Notes: a model not told the origin generated them from the sequence alone. DNA of 53,038 nt from Ensifer sp. LCM 4579 (GCF_001854885.1 NZ_MDDV01000004.1:236065-289102); one strand, 5' to 3'. Shown: positions 1 to 9,321, counted from the stretch's first letter. A program made the numbers and translations.

Positions 1-60
1 CATGGCGCTGCAACGCCTTGAACCTGCGCATCGTGCTTTCCGAACTGATATTCGGCAGAA
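1..60. repeat. Possible degenerate RIME fragment at the window edge
   Basis: The stretch around 20-55 (CTGCGCATCG, GCTTTCCGAA, ATTCGG) resembles the second palindrome of the RIME variant at 38575-38676. It is short, diverged and cut by the window edge, so the call is tentative. Confidence 0.35.
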
Positions 61-99
61 CGAGCCTGGCCGTATCATGCCGGATGCGCCTGGGCAGAG

Positions 100-133
100 G
101 TTCCAACAAGGAAGCCCCGGCATAAACCGGGGC
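100..133 (-). terminator. Hairpin terminator after petC
   Basis: GCCCCGG (114-120) and CCGGGGC (127-133) form a perfect 7-bp GC stem with a 6-nt loop. On the minus strand it is followed by TTCCTTGTTGG, a loose T-rich tail. It lies about 37 bp beyond the petC stop codon, as expected for the end of the bc1 operon. Confidence 0.6.
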
Positions 134-169
134 CCCTCGCTCAATCGTCCGGTTTTCCCGGTGATCCGA

Positions 170-1042
170 TCAATGATCCTTGTTCGCGTAGACCGACTTC
201 TTCGTCAGATAGATGAGGCCGGTGAAGATGAGCAGGAACACCATGACCATGAAGCCGGTGCGCTTGCGATCCTCGAGATGCGGCTCTGCGGCCCACATCA
301 GGAAGCTCGCGACGTCACGGGCGTACTGATCCACCGTCTGCGGCGCGCCGTCGTCATAGGTCACCTGGCCATCGGAGAGCGGAGGCGCCATCGCCAATGC
401 CGCGGCGCTGGCGAAATACGGGTTGTAATGCGTACCCTCTGCGACCTCGACGCCCGCCGGCGGATCCTGATAGCCGGTCAGCAACGCGTGGATGTAATCC
501 GGGCCGCCCTCCTGGTAGGGCCAGAAAATGTCGAAGACGAACTGCGGGAAGCCGCGCTCGATGCCGCGCGCCTTTGCGATCAGCGAGAAGTCCGGCGGAG
601 CCGCGCCGTTGTTCGCCGCCGCAGCCGCTTCCTTGTTCGGGAACGGTGACGGGAAGTGATCGGACGGAATGGCTTTGCGCGTGTACATCTCGCCGTCCGC
701 GTTCGGGCCATCCTCCACTTCATAGTTCGCCGCAAAGGCTTTCACCTGAGCATCGGAATAGCCGAGGTCCTCCAGCGTGCGGAAGGGCACCAGACTCATC
801 GAGTGGCAGGCCGAACAGACCTCGGTATAGACCTTCAGACCGCGCTGCAGCTGGCCCTTGTCGTAGTGGCCGAACAGGCCGGCAAAGGTCCAGTCCTCCT
901 GCTCAGGCTTGTGGATCGGATAATGCGGCGTGCCGCCTTCGGCGTGACCTCCGCCGGCGGCGTCGTCCTGCGCGATGGCCGCTCCGAGCCCGAGACCGGC
1001 GACGACAGCGAGTGACAGAATGCCTGTTACAAGCTTTTTCAT
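170..1042 (-). CDS. petC: Cytochrome c1 of the bc1 complex
   Basis: Haem-c subunit of ubiquinol-cytochrome c reductase; it passes electrons from the Rieske centre to cytochrome c on the periplasmic side. The 290-aa product has an N-terminal signal or anchor (MKKLVTGILSLAVVAGLG), a CSACH haem-binding motif near residue 75, a probable Met ligand in the ALAMAPPL segment, and a C-terminal membrane anchor (FMVMVFLLIFTGLIYL) followed by a basic tail. The ATG at 1042 was chosen because it opens the signal peptide; the frame stays open further upstream but that part only reads through petB. It is the last gene of petA-petB-petC, 32 bp after petB. Some alphaproteobacteria encode a fused cytochrome b/c1; here the two genes are separate. 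Confidence 0.95.
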   Translation of the reverse strand: MKKLVTGILSLAVVAGLGLGAAIAQDDAAGGGHAEGGTPHYPIHKPEQEDWTFAGLFGHYDKGQLQRGLKVYTEVCSACHSMSLVPFRTLEDLGYSDAQVKAFAANYEVEDGPNADGEMYTRKAIPSDHFPSPFPNKEAAAAANNGAAPPDFSLIAKARGIERGFPQFVFDIFWPYQEGGPDYIHALLTGYQDPPAGVEVAEGTHYNPYFASAAALAMAPPLSDGQVTYDDGAPQTVDQYARDVASFLMWAAEPHLEDRKRTGFMVMVFLLIFTGLIYLTKKSVYANKDH

Positions 1043-1074
1043 TGTTGTGAGTTCCTTATCAATCGCTGTTCCGG

Positions 1075-2355
1075 TCAGGCGTGCGCGGTCTTCGGCTGCA
1101 CCTTCGCATTCTGCTTCTCGAGCACCGCCTCGGTGATCGAATTCGGAATGCGCTTCGGCGTCTCGATCAGGCCGAGGACCGGCATGACGACGAGGAAGAA
1201 GCCGAAATAATACAGCGTGCCGAGCTGCGACATCAGGACGTAGAGGCCTTCCGCCGGACGCGAACCGAGCCAGCCGAGCATGATGGCGTCGGCGACGAAG
1301 ATCCAGAAGAACAGCTTGTACCACGGGCGGTAGACGGCCGAACGGACCTTGGAGGTATCGAGCCAGGGCAGGAAGAACAGGACGAGGATCGAGCCGAACA
1401 TCACCAGAACGCCGCCGAGCTTGGAGTCGATCGGGCCGATGTTGAAGGTGATGGCGCGCAGCATCGCGTAGAACGGGAGGTAATACCATTCCGGGACGAT
1501 GTGAGCCGGGGTCTTCAGCGCGTCAGCCGGGATGTAGTTGTCCGGATGACCGAGGAAGTTCGGCATGTAGAAGACGAACCAGGCATAGACGATCAGGAAG
1601 ACGGAAACGCCGAGCGCATCCTTCAGCGTCGCATAGGGCGTGAAGGGCACGGTATCGGTCTTCGACTTGACCTCGACACCCGTCGGGTTCGTCTGACCTG
1701 TGACGTGCAGCGCCCAGATGTGCAGGACGACGACGCCGGCGATCATGAAGGGCAGCAGATAGTGCAGCGAGAAGAAGCGGTTCAGCGTCGGCTGATCGAC
1801 GGCGAAGCCGCCAAGCAGGAACTGCTGGATCCACTCGCCGACCAGCGGGAAGGCCGAGAAGAAGCCGGTGATGACCGTCGCGCCCCAGAACGACATCTGC
1901 CCCCAGGGCAGAACGTAACCCATGAAGCCCGTCGCCATCATCAGGAGATAGATCACCACGCCGAGAATCCAGAGGATCTCGCGCGGCGCCTTGTAGGAGC
2001 CGTAATAGAGGCCGCGGGCGATATGCAGGTAGACCGCGATGAAGAAGAAGGACGCTCCGTTGGCGTGCAGGTAGCGCAACAGCCAGCCCTGGTTGACGTC
2101 GCGCATGATCTTTTCGACCGAATTGAAGGCGACGCTCGTCTCGGCGGCATAGTGCATGGCCAGCACGATGCCGGTCAGGATCTGCACGATCAGCATCACC
2201 GACAGCATGGCGCCGAACGTGTAAGCATAGTTGAGATTGCGCGGCACCGGATAGGAGACGAACGAGTCGTGGATGAGGCGCGGCAGCGGAAGACGGGAAT
2301 CAACCCACTTCTCGATGCCCGTCGTTGGCGTGTAGGTTGAATGATCAGCACTCAT
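1075..2355 (-). CDS. petB: Cytochrome b of the bc1 complex
   Basis: Membrane core of the bc1 complex, carrying the two b haems and the quinol oxidation and reduction sites. The 426-aa length is normal for a bacterial cytochrome b. Visible family features are the first core helices ([20 protein letters not shown]), the haem-ligand His segments ([19 protein letters not shown]), [19 protein letters not shown] and the Qo-site motif [15 protein letters not shown]. The ATG at 2355 was preferred over an upstream in-frame TTG (2373) because AGGGGA lies at a suitable distance before it. It starts 14 bp after the petA stop, so the genes are probably co-transcribed and translationally linked. Confidence 0.96.
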   Translation of the reverse strand: MSADHSTYTPTTGIEKWVDSRLPLPRLIHDSFVSYPVPRNLNYAYTFGAMLSVMLIVQILTGIVLAMHYAAETSVAFNSVEKIMRDVNQGWLLRYLHANGASFFFIAVYLHIARGLYYGSYKAPREILWILGVVIYLLMMATGFMGYVLPWGQMSFWGATVITGFFSAFPLVGEWIQQFLLGGFAVDQPTLNRFFSLHYLLPFMIAGVVVLHIWALHVTGQTNPTGVEVKSKTDTVPFTPYATLKDALGVSVFLIVYAWFVFYMPNFLGHPDNYIPADALKTPAHIVPEWYYLPFYAMLRAITFNIGPIDSKLGGVLVMFGSILVLFFLPWLDTSKVRSAVYRPWYKLFFWIFVADAIMLGWLGSRPAEGLYVLMSQLGTLYYFGFFLVVMPVLGLIETPKRIPNSITEAVLEKQNAKVQPKTAHA

Positions 2356-2369
2356 TATCAGTAGTCCCC

Positions 2370-2948
2370 TCAACCGATCTTGATAACTGTGTCGGAAACG
2401 AACGAGAAGGTCGGCACGGCGAGGTTCTGCGGTGCCGGGCCCTTACGGATGCGGCCGGCCGTATCATAATGCGAACCGTGGCAGGGACAGAACCAGCCGC
2501 CGAAGTCGCCGGCCTGGCCGAGCGGCACGCAACCGAGATGGGTGCAGGAGCCGATCATCACGATCCAGTTTTCCTTGCCTTCGCCAGCGGAGCGATCAAG
2601 GTCGGTCGCCTCGGAATCCGCCGGGAGGTTGGCGTTGCGAGCGACCGGGTCCTTGAGGTCGTCAAGCGGCACGGCCTTGGCTTCCTCGACTTCCTTGTCG
2701 GTGCGGTTGCGGATGAAGACCGGCTTTCCGCGCCATTTGGCCGTCAGCGACATGCCCGGCTGCAGGCTCGAGACGTCGACTTCGATCGAAGCAAGCGCGA
2801 GCGTCGATGCGTCCGGGCGCATCTGGTCGATGAACGGCCAGGCGGCGGCCGTGGCGCCGACGACGCCGGCCATGCCCGTGGCCAGGTACAGGAAGTCGCG
2901 GCGAGTGGGCTCGCCCAAGGTCTCGCTTGAAGTGTCGTGTTCGCTCAC
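2370..2948 (-). CDS. petA: Rieske iron-sulfur subunit of the bc1 complex
   Basis: The [2Fe-2S] subunit that takes the first electron from quinol at the Qo site. The 192-aa product has a twin-arginine-like start ([18 protein letters not shown]) serving as both Tat signal and membrane anchor, then the Rieske fold with both cluster-ligand boxes, CTHLGC and CPCHGS, which supply two Cys and two His. It is the first gene of petABC. About 300 bp of non-coding DNA separates it from the ABC exporter gene upstream, so the operon promoter should be there. Confidence 0.96.
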   Translation of the reverse strand: MSEHDTSSETLGEPTRRDFLYLATGMAGVVGATAAAWPFIDQMRPDASTLALASIEVDVSSLQPGMSLTAKWRGKPVFIRNRTDKEVEEAKAVPLDDLKDPVARNANLPADSEATDLDRSAGEGKENWIVMIGSCTHLGCVPLGQAGDFGGWFCPCHGSHYDTAGRIRKGPAPQNLAVPTFSFVSDTVIKIG

Positions 2949-3245
2949 GGCTAAACCATCCTCTCACGCAAATGTTGCGGACACCGCATTCCCCCGTCCC
3001 CGAGTCACGGAACCGCGCCCTGTCTCATACACCGGCACCCTGTCCGGCTCGCTGCTGCAAGCCTCGGATCGGATGGCGGAATCCGGAGAATCCGGCACAC
3101 GGATTCCCCGGCAATCCGGCGCGTTCTATGCTCGATCGCGGACTATGTCCAGCCTTCATGAGGCAGGGTGGGCAGATTGTCGCGGGGAAAAATGCGGCCA
3201 ATCAGCGCAAGGGCTTGGCGTGTTATCCGGCTGCATCGCGGGCCC
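2949..3245 (-). promoter_or_regulatory. Intergenic region expected to hold the petABC promoter
   Basis: This 297-bp gap lies between the ABC exporter stop and petA, both on the minus strand. No convincing -35/-10 pair, operator or hairpin was identified, so the promoter is inferred from position only. Confidence 0.3.
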
Positions 3246-5111
3246 CTATTCGGCGGCCTCTTCCTGCGCGATGAAGCCGCCCGATTGCCGGGCCCAAAGC
3301 TCGGCATACAGGCCGCCGCGGGCGATTAGTTCGGCGTGGGTCCCATCTTCAACGATGCGCCCCCGGTCCATCACTACCAAGCGGTCGAGAGCCGCGATCG
3401 TCGACAACCTGTGCGCGATGGCGAGCACCGTCTTGCCGTGCATCAGGCGCTCGAGATTCGACTGGATCGCCGCCTCCACTTCCGAGTCGAGCGCCGACGT
3501 CGCCTCGTCGAGAACGAGAATGGGCGCATCCTTGAGCATGACGCGGGCGATGGCGATCCGCTGCCGCTGCCCGCCGGAGAGCTTCACGCCCCTCTCCCCG
3601 ACATGCGCATCGAACCCCTTGCGGCCGCGCTGGTCCTGAAGGTCGGCGATGAACTCAAGGGCCTCGGCCCGGCGCGCCGCCTCGACCAGGTCTTCTTCCG
3701 AGGCGCCGGGGCGGCCGAAGAGGATGTTGTCGCGAATCGAGCGATGAAGGAGCGAAGTATCCTGGCTGACCATCCCGATCTGCCCGCGCAGGGATTCCTG
3801 CCGGACCGCGGCAATGTCCTGCCCGTCGATGAGGATGCGGCCGCCCTCGAGGTCGTAGAAACGCAGCAGCAGGTTGACGAGCGTCGACTTTCCGGCGCCC
3901 GAGCGCCCGACGATCCCGACCTTCTCGCCGGGGCGGATGGTGAGGGAAAAGTCGTCGATGACGCCGCCGCCCTTGCCGTAGTGGAACCGGACGTGCTCGA
4001 AGCGGATTTCCGGCCGGCTGACATAGAGGTCGGGCGCTCCCGGCCGGTCGACGAGGCCGATCGGCTGCGAGACGAGCTCGGCCGAATTCTGCATCGTGCC
4101 GATGTTGCGCATGATTGCATTGAACTGCCCCATCATCCGGCCGAGCAGCATGTTGAGCCGCAGCACAAGCGCCAGGGTGAAGGCGACGGCGCCGGAACTC
4201 ACGGATCCGGCGAGCCAAAGATGGATGGAGTAGACGGCAATCGCCGTGATCATCAGCCCCGAAAGCAGCGCCTGCGACGCCCGGACGCCCGTCAACAGGC
4301 GCGTGAACGGGATCACCGCTCCCTGGTAGCGATCGAATCCGGCGCGGATATAGCGATCGTTCTCCTCGTCGCTGCCGAACAGCTTCAGCGTTTGCATGTT
4401 GGAATAGGCATCGACCATGCGGCCGTTGAGCATCGACGCCATCTCGGCGGTGTTGCGGGCGTGCCGGCGGACCCGCGGGACGAAATAGCGGGCGAGCGCC
4501 AGGAAAACGAGGATCCAGAACGCCACCATCGCCGCCAGGCGCCAATCGAGCTGGGCGATGAGCGCCATGGTGGAGGCGGTATAGATGACGATGAACCAGA
4601 CGACCTGCAGCAGCGAAACGATAAGGTCGCTCGTCGCCTGCGCGCCGGCCCACACCTTGGTGACGATGCGGCCGGAAAATTCATTCTGGAAGAAGCCCAG
4701 CGACTGTCGGGCCACATGCACATAGGACTGCCAGCGCACGAGGTTGAGAAAGCCGGTGATGATCGACTGCTCCTCGACGAGCGCGGCGAGCGAAACGGCG
4801 ACGAAGCGGAAGACCAGCACCGTCAGCAGCATGAAGAGCAGTTCCGGACCGTTGGCGGCGATCAATCCGCTCCAGCCATCCTCCGGCCGGATGGTGTCGA
4901 GCACGTCGACGAGCCGGCCCACGAAATAGAAGAGCCCGGCCTCGAGCATCGCCACAAGGCCGCCGAGTGCCGCCATGGCACAGAAGGGGCCCTTTGCCTG
5001 GCTCGCATAGAACCAGGCGAACCCCCACAGCGAATGTGGCGGCTGAAGGCGCTCCCGCGGCGCGAAGGGACGGATCCAGTTCTCGAAAATGGCGACGATG
5101 GAACGCAGCAT
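3246..5111 (-). CDS. Half-size ABC exporter (permease fused to ATPase), copy 1
   Basis: Type IV (MsbA/multidrug-like) ABC exporter half-transporter of 621 aa. The N-terminal half is a six-helix transmembrane domain. The C-terminal ATPase has Walker A (GRSGAGKST), signature LSGGQRQRIAIARV, Walker B ILVLDEATSALD and H-loop AIAHRLSTI, all intact. A neighbouring gene (5220-7073) has the same architecture and clearly similar sequence, so the two may form a heterodimer or be recent paralogues. The substrate cannot be read from sequence; lipids and drugs are typical for the family. The start at 5111 has only a weak ribosome site, and the 108-bp gap suggests it may be co-transcribed with the upstream copy. 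Confidence 0.9.
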   Translation of the reverse strand: MLRSIVAIFENWIRPFAPRERLQPPHSLWGFAWFYASQAKGPFCAMAALGGLVAMLEAGLFYFVGRLVDVLDTIRPEDGWSGLIAANGPELLFMLLTVLVFRFVAVSLAALVEEQSIITGFLNLVRWQSYVHVARQSLGFFQNEFSGRIVTKVWAGAQATSDLIVSLLQVVWFIVIYTASTMALIAQLDWRLAAMVAFWILVFLALARYFVPRVRRHARNTAEMASMLNGRMVDAYSNMQTLKLFGSDEENDRYIRAGFDRYQGAVIPFTRLLTGVRASQALLSGLMITAIAVYSIHLWLAGSVSSGAVAFTLALVLRLNMLLGRMMGQFNAIMRNIGTMQNSAELVSQPIGLVDRPGAPDLYVSRPEIRFEHVRFHYGKGGGVIDDFSLTIRPGEKVGIVGRSGAGKSTLVNLLLRFYDLEGGRILIDGQDIAAVRQESLRGQIGMVSQDTSLLHRSIRDNILFGRPGASEEDLVEAARRAEALEFIADLQDQRGRKGFDAHVGERGVKLSGGQRQRIAIARVMLKDAPILVLDEATSALDSEVEAAIQSNLERLMHGKTVLAIAHRLSTIAALDRLVVMDRGRIVEDGTHAELIARGGLYAELWARQSGGFIAQEEAAE

Positions 5112-5219
5112 TGTTCTGATAATAGGTGGCTGGAATCGGACGGCAATCGGTTTCCGCCGTCCCCCGATTACAATTGCGTAAGTTTCAAACCCGGCGTAAG
5201 CCCGGGGCGAAGCGGCGGA

Positions 5220-7073
5220 TCATTCCGCCGCCTCCTCCTTCCCGACATCGTCGGCGATGAACCCGCCCGATTGGCGTGACCAGAGGTCGGCATAAAGCCC
5301 TCTCTTGGCTATCAGTTCGGCATGCGATCCCGTCTCGACGATCCGGCCGGCCTCCAGGATCACGAGCCGGTCCATCTCCGTCAGCGTCGAAAGCCGGTGC
5401 GCGATCGCGATCACCGTCTTGCCCGACATCAGCGCGAAGAGGTTCTCCTGGATCGCCGCCTCCACTTCCGAATCGAGCGCCGAAGTCGCCTCGTCGAGGA
5501 TCAGGATCGGCGCATCTTTCAGAAAGACGCGCGCAATCGCGATCCGCTGGCGCTGGCCGCCGGAAAGCTTCACGCCGCGTTCGCCGACCTGTGCGTCGAG
5601 ACCTTTCCGCCCCTGGTTGTCTTCGAGCGTCTGGATGAACTCCCAGGCATTCGCTTTCTTCGCGGCAGCGATGATCTGAGCGTCGGACACCTCCCGATGC
5701 CCGTAGGCGATGTTGTCGCAAATGGAGCGATGAAGCAGGGAGGTGTCTTGCGTCACCACGCCGATCTGCGAGCGCAGGCTATCCTGTGTCACGAGCGAGA
5801 TGTCCTTGCCGTCGATCCGGATCACCCCCTCTTCCAGGTCGTAGAAGCGCAAGAGCAGGTTCATCAGCGTCGTCTTGCCAGCGCCGGACCGGCCGACAAG
5901 GCCGATCTTCTCGCCGGGCCGGATGTCGAGCGACAGCCGGTCGATGACGCCTTGTGCCTTGCCGTAGTGGAAACGGACGTTTTCGAAGCTGATCGCTCCC
6001 TTCTCCGCCTTCAGCACGCCCGCATCCGGCCTGTCGACGATGTCGTGCGCCTTGGTCATCATGCCCATGCCGTCATAGACCGTGCCGATATTCTCGAACA
6101 GCGTCGAGACCTCCCACATGATCCACTGCGACATGCCATTGATGCGCATGGCAAGACCGATCGCCACCGCGATCGCGCCGACGGAGATCGCGCTTGTCAG
6201 CCACAGGTGGATGCCAAGCGCACCGACCGCAAACAGCGCGACGCAGTTGTTCGTGTAGACGCAGATATGGAACAGCGTCACCTTGCGCATCTGCCTATGG
6301 ACGGTGTCGAGAAACTCCTCCATGCCGGCACGCGCGTAGACCTCCTCACGCCCCGCATGCGAGAACAGTTTCACCGTGCCGATATTGGTGTAGCTGTCGA
6401 CGATGCGCCCCGTCATCATCGAACGCGCATCCGCCTGTTGCTTGGAGATCTTCTGCAGCCGCGGCACGAAATAGCTGACGATCGCGACATAGATGACCAG
6501 CCAGATTGCGAGCGGTGCGACGAGCCGCCAGTCCGCCGCCGCGACCACGATCAGCATCGTCGTGAAATAGCTGACCACGTAGACGAAGACGTCGAGGATC
6601 TTCATCACCGTTTCGCGGACCGCAAGCGACGTCTGCATCACCTTCGTGGCGACGCGCCCGGCAAACTCGTTGGAGAAGAAGGTCATGCTCTGCCGGAGCA
6701 GATAGCGGTGCATCTGCCAGCGCGCGATCATCGGATAATTGCCGAGCAGAACCTGATGCATGACCAACGAGTCGAGCGCGACCAGCACGGGCAGGCCGAT
6801 CAGGACCAGCGCGCCCATCCATGCCAGCCTGCCGCCCTCGACCGCGAGAAAGCTCTCCCGATCCGCGTTGGACAGCCAATCGACGATATTGCCCAGGAAC
6901 TGGAACAGTGCCACCTCGCCGACGGCGATCAGCATCGTGCAAACGGCCATGACGAGAAGCCACGGCATCGCGGACTGGCTGTAATGCCAGCAGAAGGCGA
7001 AGAGACCCTTCGGCGGAAGCGCCGGCTCTTCCGGCGGATAGGGATCGAGGCGGGATTCAAACCAGCCGAACAT
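5220..7073 (-). CDS. Half-size ABC exporter (permease fused to ATPase), copy 2
   Basis: A 617-aa type IV ABC exporter half-transporter. The transmembrane domain covers about residues 25-320. The ATPase follows with Walker A GRSGAGKTT, Q-loop region VTQDTSLLHRS, signature LSGGQ, Walker B ILILDEATSALD and switch AIAHRLSTL. AAGGAG lies 8 bp before the ATG, supporting the start at 7073. It is the first gene of a same-strand pair with the 3246-5111 gene. Shared architecture and sequence make a heterodimeric exporter plausible, but homodimers cannot be excluded because both sets of catalytic motifs look complete. Confidence 0.9.
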   Translation of the reverse strand: MFGWFESRLDPYPPEEPALPPKGLFAFCWHYSQSAMPWLLVMAVCTMLIAVGEVALFQFLGNIVDWLSNADRESFLAVEGGRLAWMGALVLIGLPVLVALDSLVMHQVLLGNYPMIARWQMHRYLLRQSMTFFSNEFAGRVATKVMQTSLAVRETVMKILDVFVYVVSYFTTMLIVVAAADWRLVAPLAIWLVIYVAIVSYFVPRLQKISKQQADARSMMTGRIVDSYTNIGTVKLFSHAGREEVYARAGMEEFLDTVHRQMRKVTLFHICVYTNNCVALFAVGALGIHLWLTSAISVGAIAVAIGLAMRINGMSQWIMWEVSTLFENIGTVYDGMGMMTKAHDIVDRPDAGVLKAEKGAISFENVRFHYGKAQGVIDRLSLDIRPGEKIGLVGRSGAGKTTLMNLLLRFYDLEEGVIRIDGKDISLVTQDSLRSQIGVVTQDTSLLHRSICDNIAYGHREVSDAQIIAAAKKANAWEFIQTLEDNQGRKGLDAQVGERGVKLSGGQRQRIAIARVFLKDAPILILDEATSALDSEVEAAIQENLFALMSGKTVIAIAHRLSTLTEMDRLVILEAGRIVETGSHAELIAKRGLYADLWSRQSGGFIADDVGKEEAAE

Positions 7074-7539
7074 CTGAGAAGCTCCTTCAGGGATTTTGAA
7101 GGAAGGCGGGTGTCCCCGCTTTCATTGTCTTTGAACAGGCAATCCGGAAATGCTGCAAACGCGCTCAACTCCGGAGAGCCGGGCTACGCGTCATTCGATC
7201 GGCAGAAGGAAAAGGCGCGGAACCGGTCAGGCCAGGAAAGGCCCGGCCACACGTGGGAGGCGTGTCAACATCAGAATTGTCATGCGTGCCTCCGTCGGTT
7301 CGCGTTGAAGATGAAAGACCTTTAACCCTATTCGGAGCTCCGCGCCAGATTGTCGCATGTATTTTGCTGCCCTTTTCTTCACCGGCGCCCGCCCTGTTGC
7401 CGATACGGCACAAATTAGCAGCATGCAATTGAGGGTGGACGCATAGACGAGGCATCGGGGCATCGGATGGTGGCAGAGGAAGCCTTTCGATGTCATAGAG
7501 GCCCTCGCCTTCGCAAATCGGCCCCATTCCCGGAAGCTC
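7074..7539. other. 466-bp divergent intergenic region
   Basis: Separates the minus-strand exporter pair from plus-strand trmL, so it should contain two divergent promoters. A small hairpin-like GGCGGGTGTCCCCGCTTTC sits near 7103. Short open frames here have no recognisable product or good start site. No known operator was recognised. Confidence 0.4.
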
Positions 7540-8001
7540 ATGACCAATCTGCGCATCGCCCTCTATCAACCGGACATTCCGGGCAATACCGGCACGATCC
7601 TTCGCCTGGCCGCTTGCCTCGGCCTCGCCGTCGACGTGATCGAGCCGGCCGGTTTCGACCTCTCCGACCGCAACCTGAAGCGCGCCGGGATGGACTACGT
7701 CGCCTCCGTCACGCTCACCCGCCACGTCAATTGGGAACGCTTCGAAGCGTGGCGAGCCGAAACCGGCCGACGCCTGGTGCTCGCTTCGACCAAAGCGGCC
7801 GAGCCCTACACGCGGTTCGCCTTTCGTCCGGACGATATCCTGCTCTTCGGCCGGGAAAGCGCCGGCGTGCCCGATCATGTCCATGAGCGGGCCGACGCAC
7901 GCATTCTCATCCCAATGGCGCCGGGCCAGCGCTCTCTCAACATCGCGATGGCGACTGCCATGATCGTCGGCGAGGCGATGCGGCAGGTGGAGGCCCTTTG
8001 A
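7540..8001 (+). CDS. trmL: tRNA (cytidine/uridine-34 2'-O)-methyltransferase TrmL
   Basis: SpoU-class (SPOUT) methyltransferase that 2'-O-methylates the wobble base of certain leucine tRNAs using S-adenosylmethionine. The 153-aa length is typical of the short TrmL/YibK group, which lacks an extra RNA-binding domain. Motif 1 is the N-terminal PDIPGNTGTILRLAACLG. The trefoil-knot cofactor motifs are LLFGRESAGVP and the C-terminal IPMAPGQRSLNIAMATAM. It is a single gene, ending 143 bp before a convergent reductase gene. Confidence 0.9.
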   Translation: MTNLRIALYQPDIPGNTGTILRLAACLGLAVDVIEPAGFDLSDRNLKRAGMDYVASVTLTRHVNWERFEAWRAETGRRLVLASTKAAEPYTRFAFRPDDILLFGRESAGVPDHVHERADARILIPMAPGQRSLNIAMATAMIVGEAMRQVEAL

Positions 8002-8021
8002 GCGTGGCGGGATCACGCCGC

Positions 8022-8050
8022 GCCCTCCCCGAAGTCCTTTCGGGGAGGGC
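8022..8050. terminator. Strong hairpin between convergent genes
   Basis: GCCCTCCCCGAA (8022-8033) pairs perfectly with TTCGGGGAGGGC (8039-8050) around a 5-nt loop. It lies 20 bp after the trmL stop and between convergent genes. There is no U-run on either side, so termination is inferred from stem strength and position. Confidence 0.6.
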
Positions 8051-8144
8051 CAAATATCGCTATGAAGATCGCCCGCGTCAGCATCTATCGGCTGAGTAGC
8101 GCGGTATCTTGTGGGCTGCCATCGATTCGACGAGGCTGCGACCA

Positions 8145-8717
8145 TCATGCGGCGATCTCATTGTAAGGCGTTGCCTTGCGCGCGGATTTCAGCGTGCGCG
8201 CCCACCAGGTCAGCCGATCCATCATCAGGAAAAGTGGAGCCTGCATTTCCTCGGGCTTGTAGAGATTGCCCGCCGCATCGAATTTCGACCAGGCTTTCGG
8301 GAAGGTCACGCCATCCCTCAGCGTTACCGCATGCAGCTCACCGAAGACCTGGCGCAATTGCTCGACAGCCCTGATCCCGCCGGAGGCGCCGCCGTAGGAG
8401 ACGAAGGCCACCGGCTTGGCATGCCAGGGCTCGTAGACGGAATCGATCAGTTCCTTCAGCGCCGCCGGATAGCCGTGATTGTATTCCGGCGTCACGACGA
8501 TGAAAGCATCCGCCTCGCCCACTTTGCGCTCCATCCACGCGCCGAGATCGCCGGCCTTCTCGCCGCGCGCGCTCCTGAACCGCAGCGGATCGACGATCGT
8601 CAGGCTGAAGACGCCGGAACTCGAAAGTTCACGGATGAGCCAGCTCGCGACCGTATCGCAGAAGCGGCCCTGCCGTGCGCTGCCGTAGATCAGGGCAAGG
8701 GTCATTTTCTCTGTCAT
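8145..8717 (-). CDS. NADPH-dependent FMN reductase family protein, probable SoxR target
   Basis: Flavodoxin-like reductase of about 190 aa that would use NAD(P)H to reduce FMN or quinones. Visible family features are the N-terminal flavin-phosphate loop GSARQGRFCDTV and the flavin-binding segment VVTPEYNHGYPAALKELIDS. AAGGAG precedes ATG 8717 by 10 bp; a TTG at 8723 sits 4 bp from the same site and is an alternative start. The promoter overlaps a perfect SoxR operator shared with the divergent soxR gene, so induction by redox-cycling compounds is expected. The exact physiological substrate is unknown. Confidence 0.88.
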   Translation of the reverse strand: MTEKMTLALIYGSARQGRFCDTVASWLIRELSSSGVFSLTIVDPLRFRSARGEKAGDLGAWMERKVGEADAFIVVTPEYNHGYPAALKELIDSVYEPWHAKPVAFVSYGGASGGIRAVEQLRQVFGELHAVTLRDGVTFPKAWSKFDAAGNLYKPEEMQAPLFLMMDRLTWWARTLKSARKATPYNEIAA

Positions 8718-8756
8718 GCGCAATCAGCTCCTTGTTGTTCGCTACAGGGAGCTCAT

Positions 8757-8787
8757 GCTATAGAACCTCAATCATAGTTGAGGTCAA
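8757..8787 (-). promoter_or_regulatory. MerR-type promoter (19-bp spacer) for the FMN reductase gene
   Basis: On the minus strand TTGACC (8787-8782) and TATAGC (8762-8757) are separated by exactly 19 bp. MerR-family activators, including SoxR, act on such over-long spacers by untwisting the DNA. The spacer contains most of the SoxR palindrome. Confidence 0.8.
8766..8783. promoter_or_regulatory. SoxR operator
   Basis: CCTCAA-TCATAG-TTGAGG is a perfect 18-bp inverted repeat. It has the same half-sites and 6-bp centre length as the classic SoxR site of enterobacteria (CCTCAA-N6-TTGAGG). It lies between the divergent reductase and soxR genes, 12 bp before the soxR ATG, so SoxR could also regulate itself. 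Confidence 0.88.
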
Positions 8788-8795
8788 TACCACCC

Positions 8796-9284
8796 ATGAA
8801 CAAAGACGATGGCCACGAGGTCAAGCGCGAGCTGACGGTCGGCGAAGTCGCCGCACGCAGCGGCGTCGCCGTCTCGACGCTTCACTTCTATGAAAGCAAG
8901 GGACTGATCCGCAGCAACCGCAGCCGCGGCAACCAGCGGCGATATCCGCGCGGCGTGCTACGGCGCGTGGCGGTCATCAAGGTCGCCCAGCGGACGGGAA
9001 TTCCCCTCTCGGAGATCCAGTCCGCATTGTCGGTTTTGCCCGAAGACCGGCCGCTGACGGTGGAGGATTGGGGCAGGCTCTCGAAGTCCTGGCGGCAGCA
9101 ACTCGACGAGCGCATAGCAAAGCTGACCGCATTGCGCGATCAATTGACCGGCTGCATCGGCTGCGGCTGCCTTTCGATGCGCGACTGCCCTTTGCGCAAT
9201 CCCTATGACGTGCTCGGAACCGAGGGAGCAGGTCCACGCCTGATCGAACCGGCGGACGGCGTAAGCGAACCGGAAACCGATTGA
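8796..9284 (+). CDS. soxR: Redox-sensitive transcriptional activator SoxR
   Basis: MerR-family regulator whose [2Fe-2S] cluster senses redox-cycling compounds. The 162-aa protein has an N-terminal winged helix ([26 protein letters not shown]), a dimerisation helix, and the diagnostic SoxR cluster motif [12 protein letters not shown] near residue 124. The ATG at 8796 was chosen over an in-frame start at 8778 because 8778 lies inside the SoxR operator and the family normally begins close to the HTH. It is divergent from the FMN reductase. soxS is absent, as is usual outside enterobacteria, where SoxR controls target genes directly. Confidence 0.95.
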   Translation: MNKDDGHEVKRELTVGEVAARSGVAVSTLHFYESKGLIRSNRSRGNQRRYPRGVLRRVAVIKVAQRTGIPLSEIQSALSVLPEDRPLTVEDWGRLSKSWRQQLDERIAKLTALRDQLTGCIGCGCLSMRDCPLRNPYDVLGTEGAGPRLIEPADGVSEPETD

Positions 9285-9321
9285 GGCCAATCCATCCCAA
9301 ATCGAGCAAAGCGATTCAGCG

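Noticed and set aside
170..1489. Longer version of cytochrome c1 starting in petB
   Set aside because: The extra N-terminal 149 residues are out-of-frame petB; the signal peptide begins at 1042.
1081..2340. Long plus-strand open frame opposite petB
   Set aside because: Charged, His/Arg/Glu-rich product typical of antisense reading of a GC-rich gene; cytochrome b is clear on the other strand.
5322..7325. 667-codon plus-strand open frame opposite the second ABC exporter
   Set aside because: Antisense shadow of an intact ABC transporter with all motifs; no family pattern of its own.
7227..7556. Possible 109-aa gene between the ABC exporter and trmL
   Set aside because: Overlaps the trmL start, no ribosome site or known motif, and composition resembles non-coding DNA.
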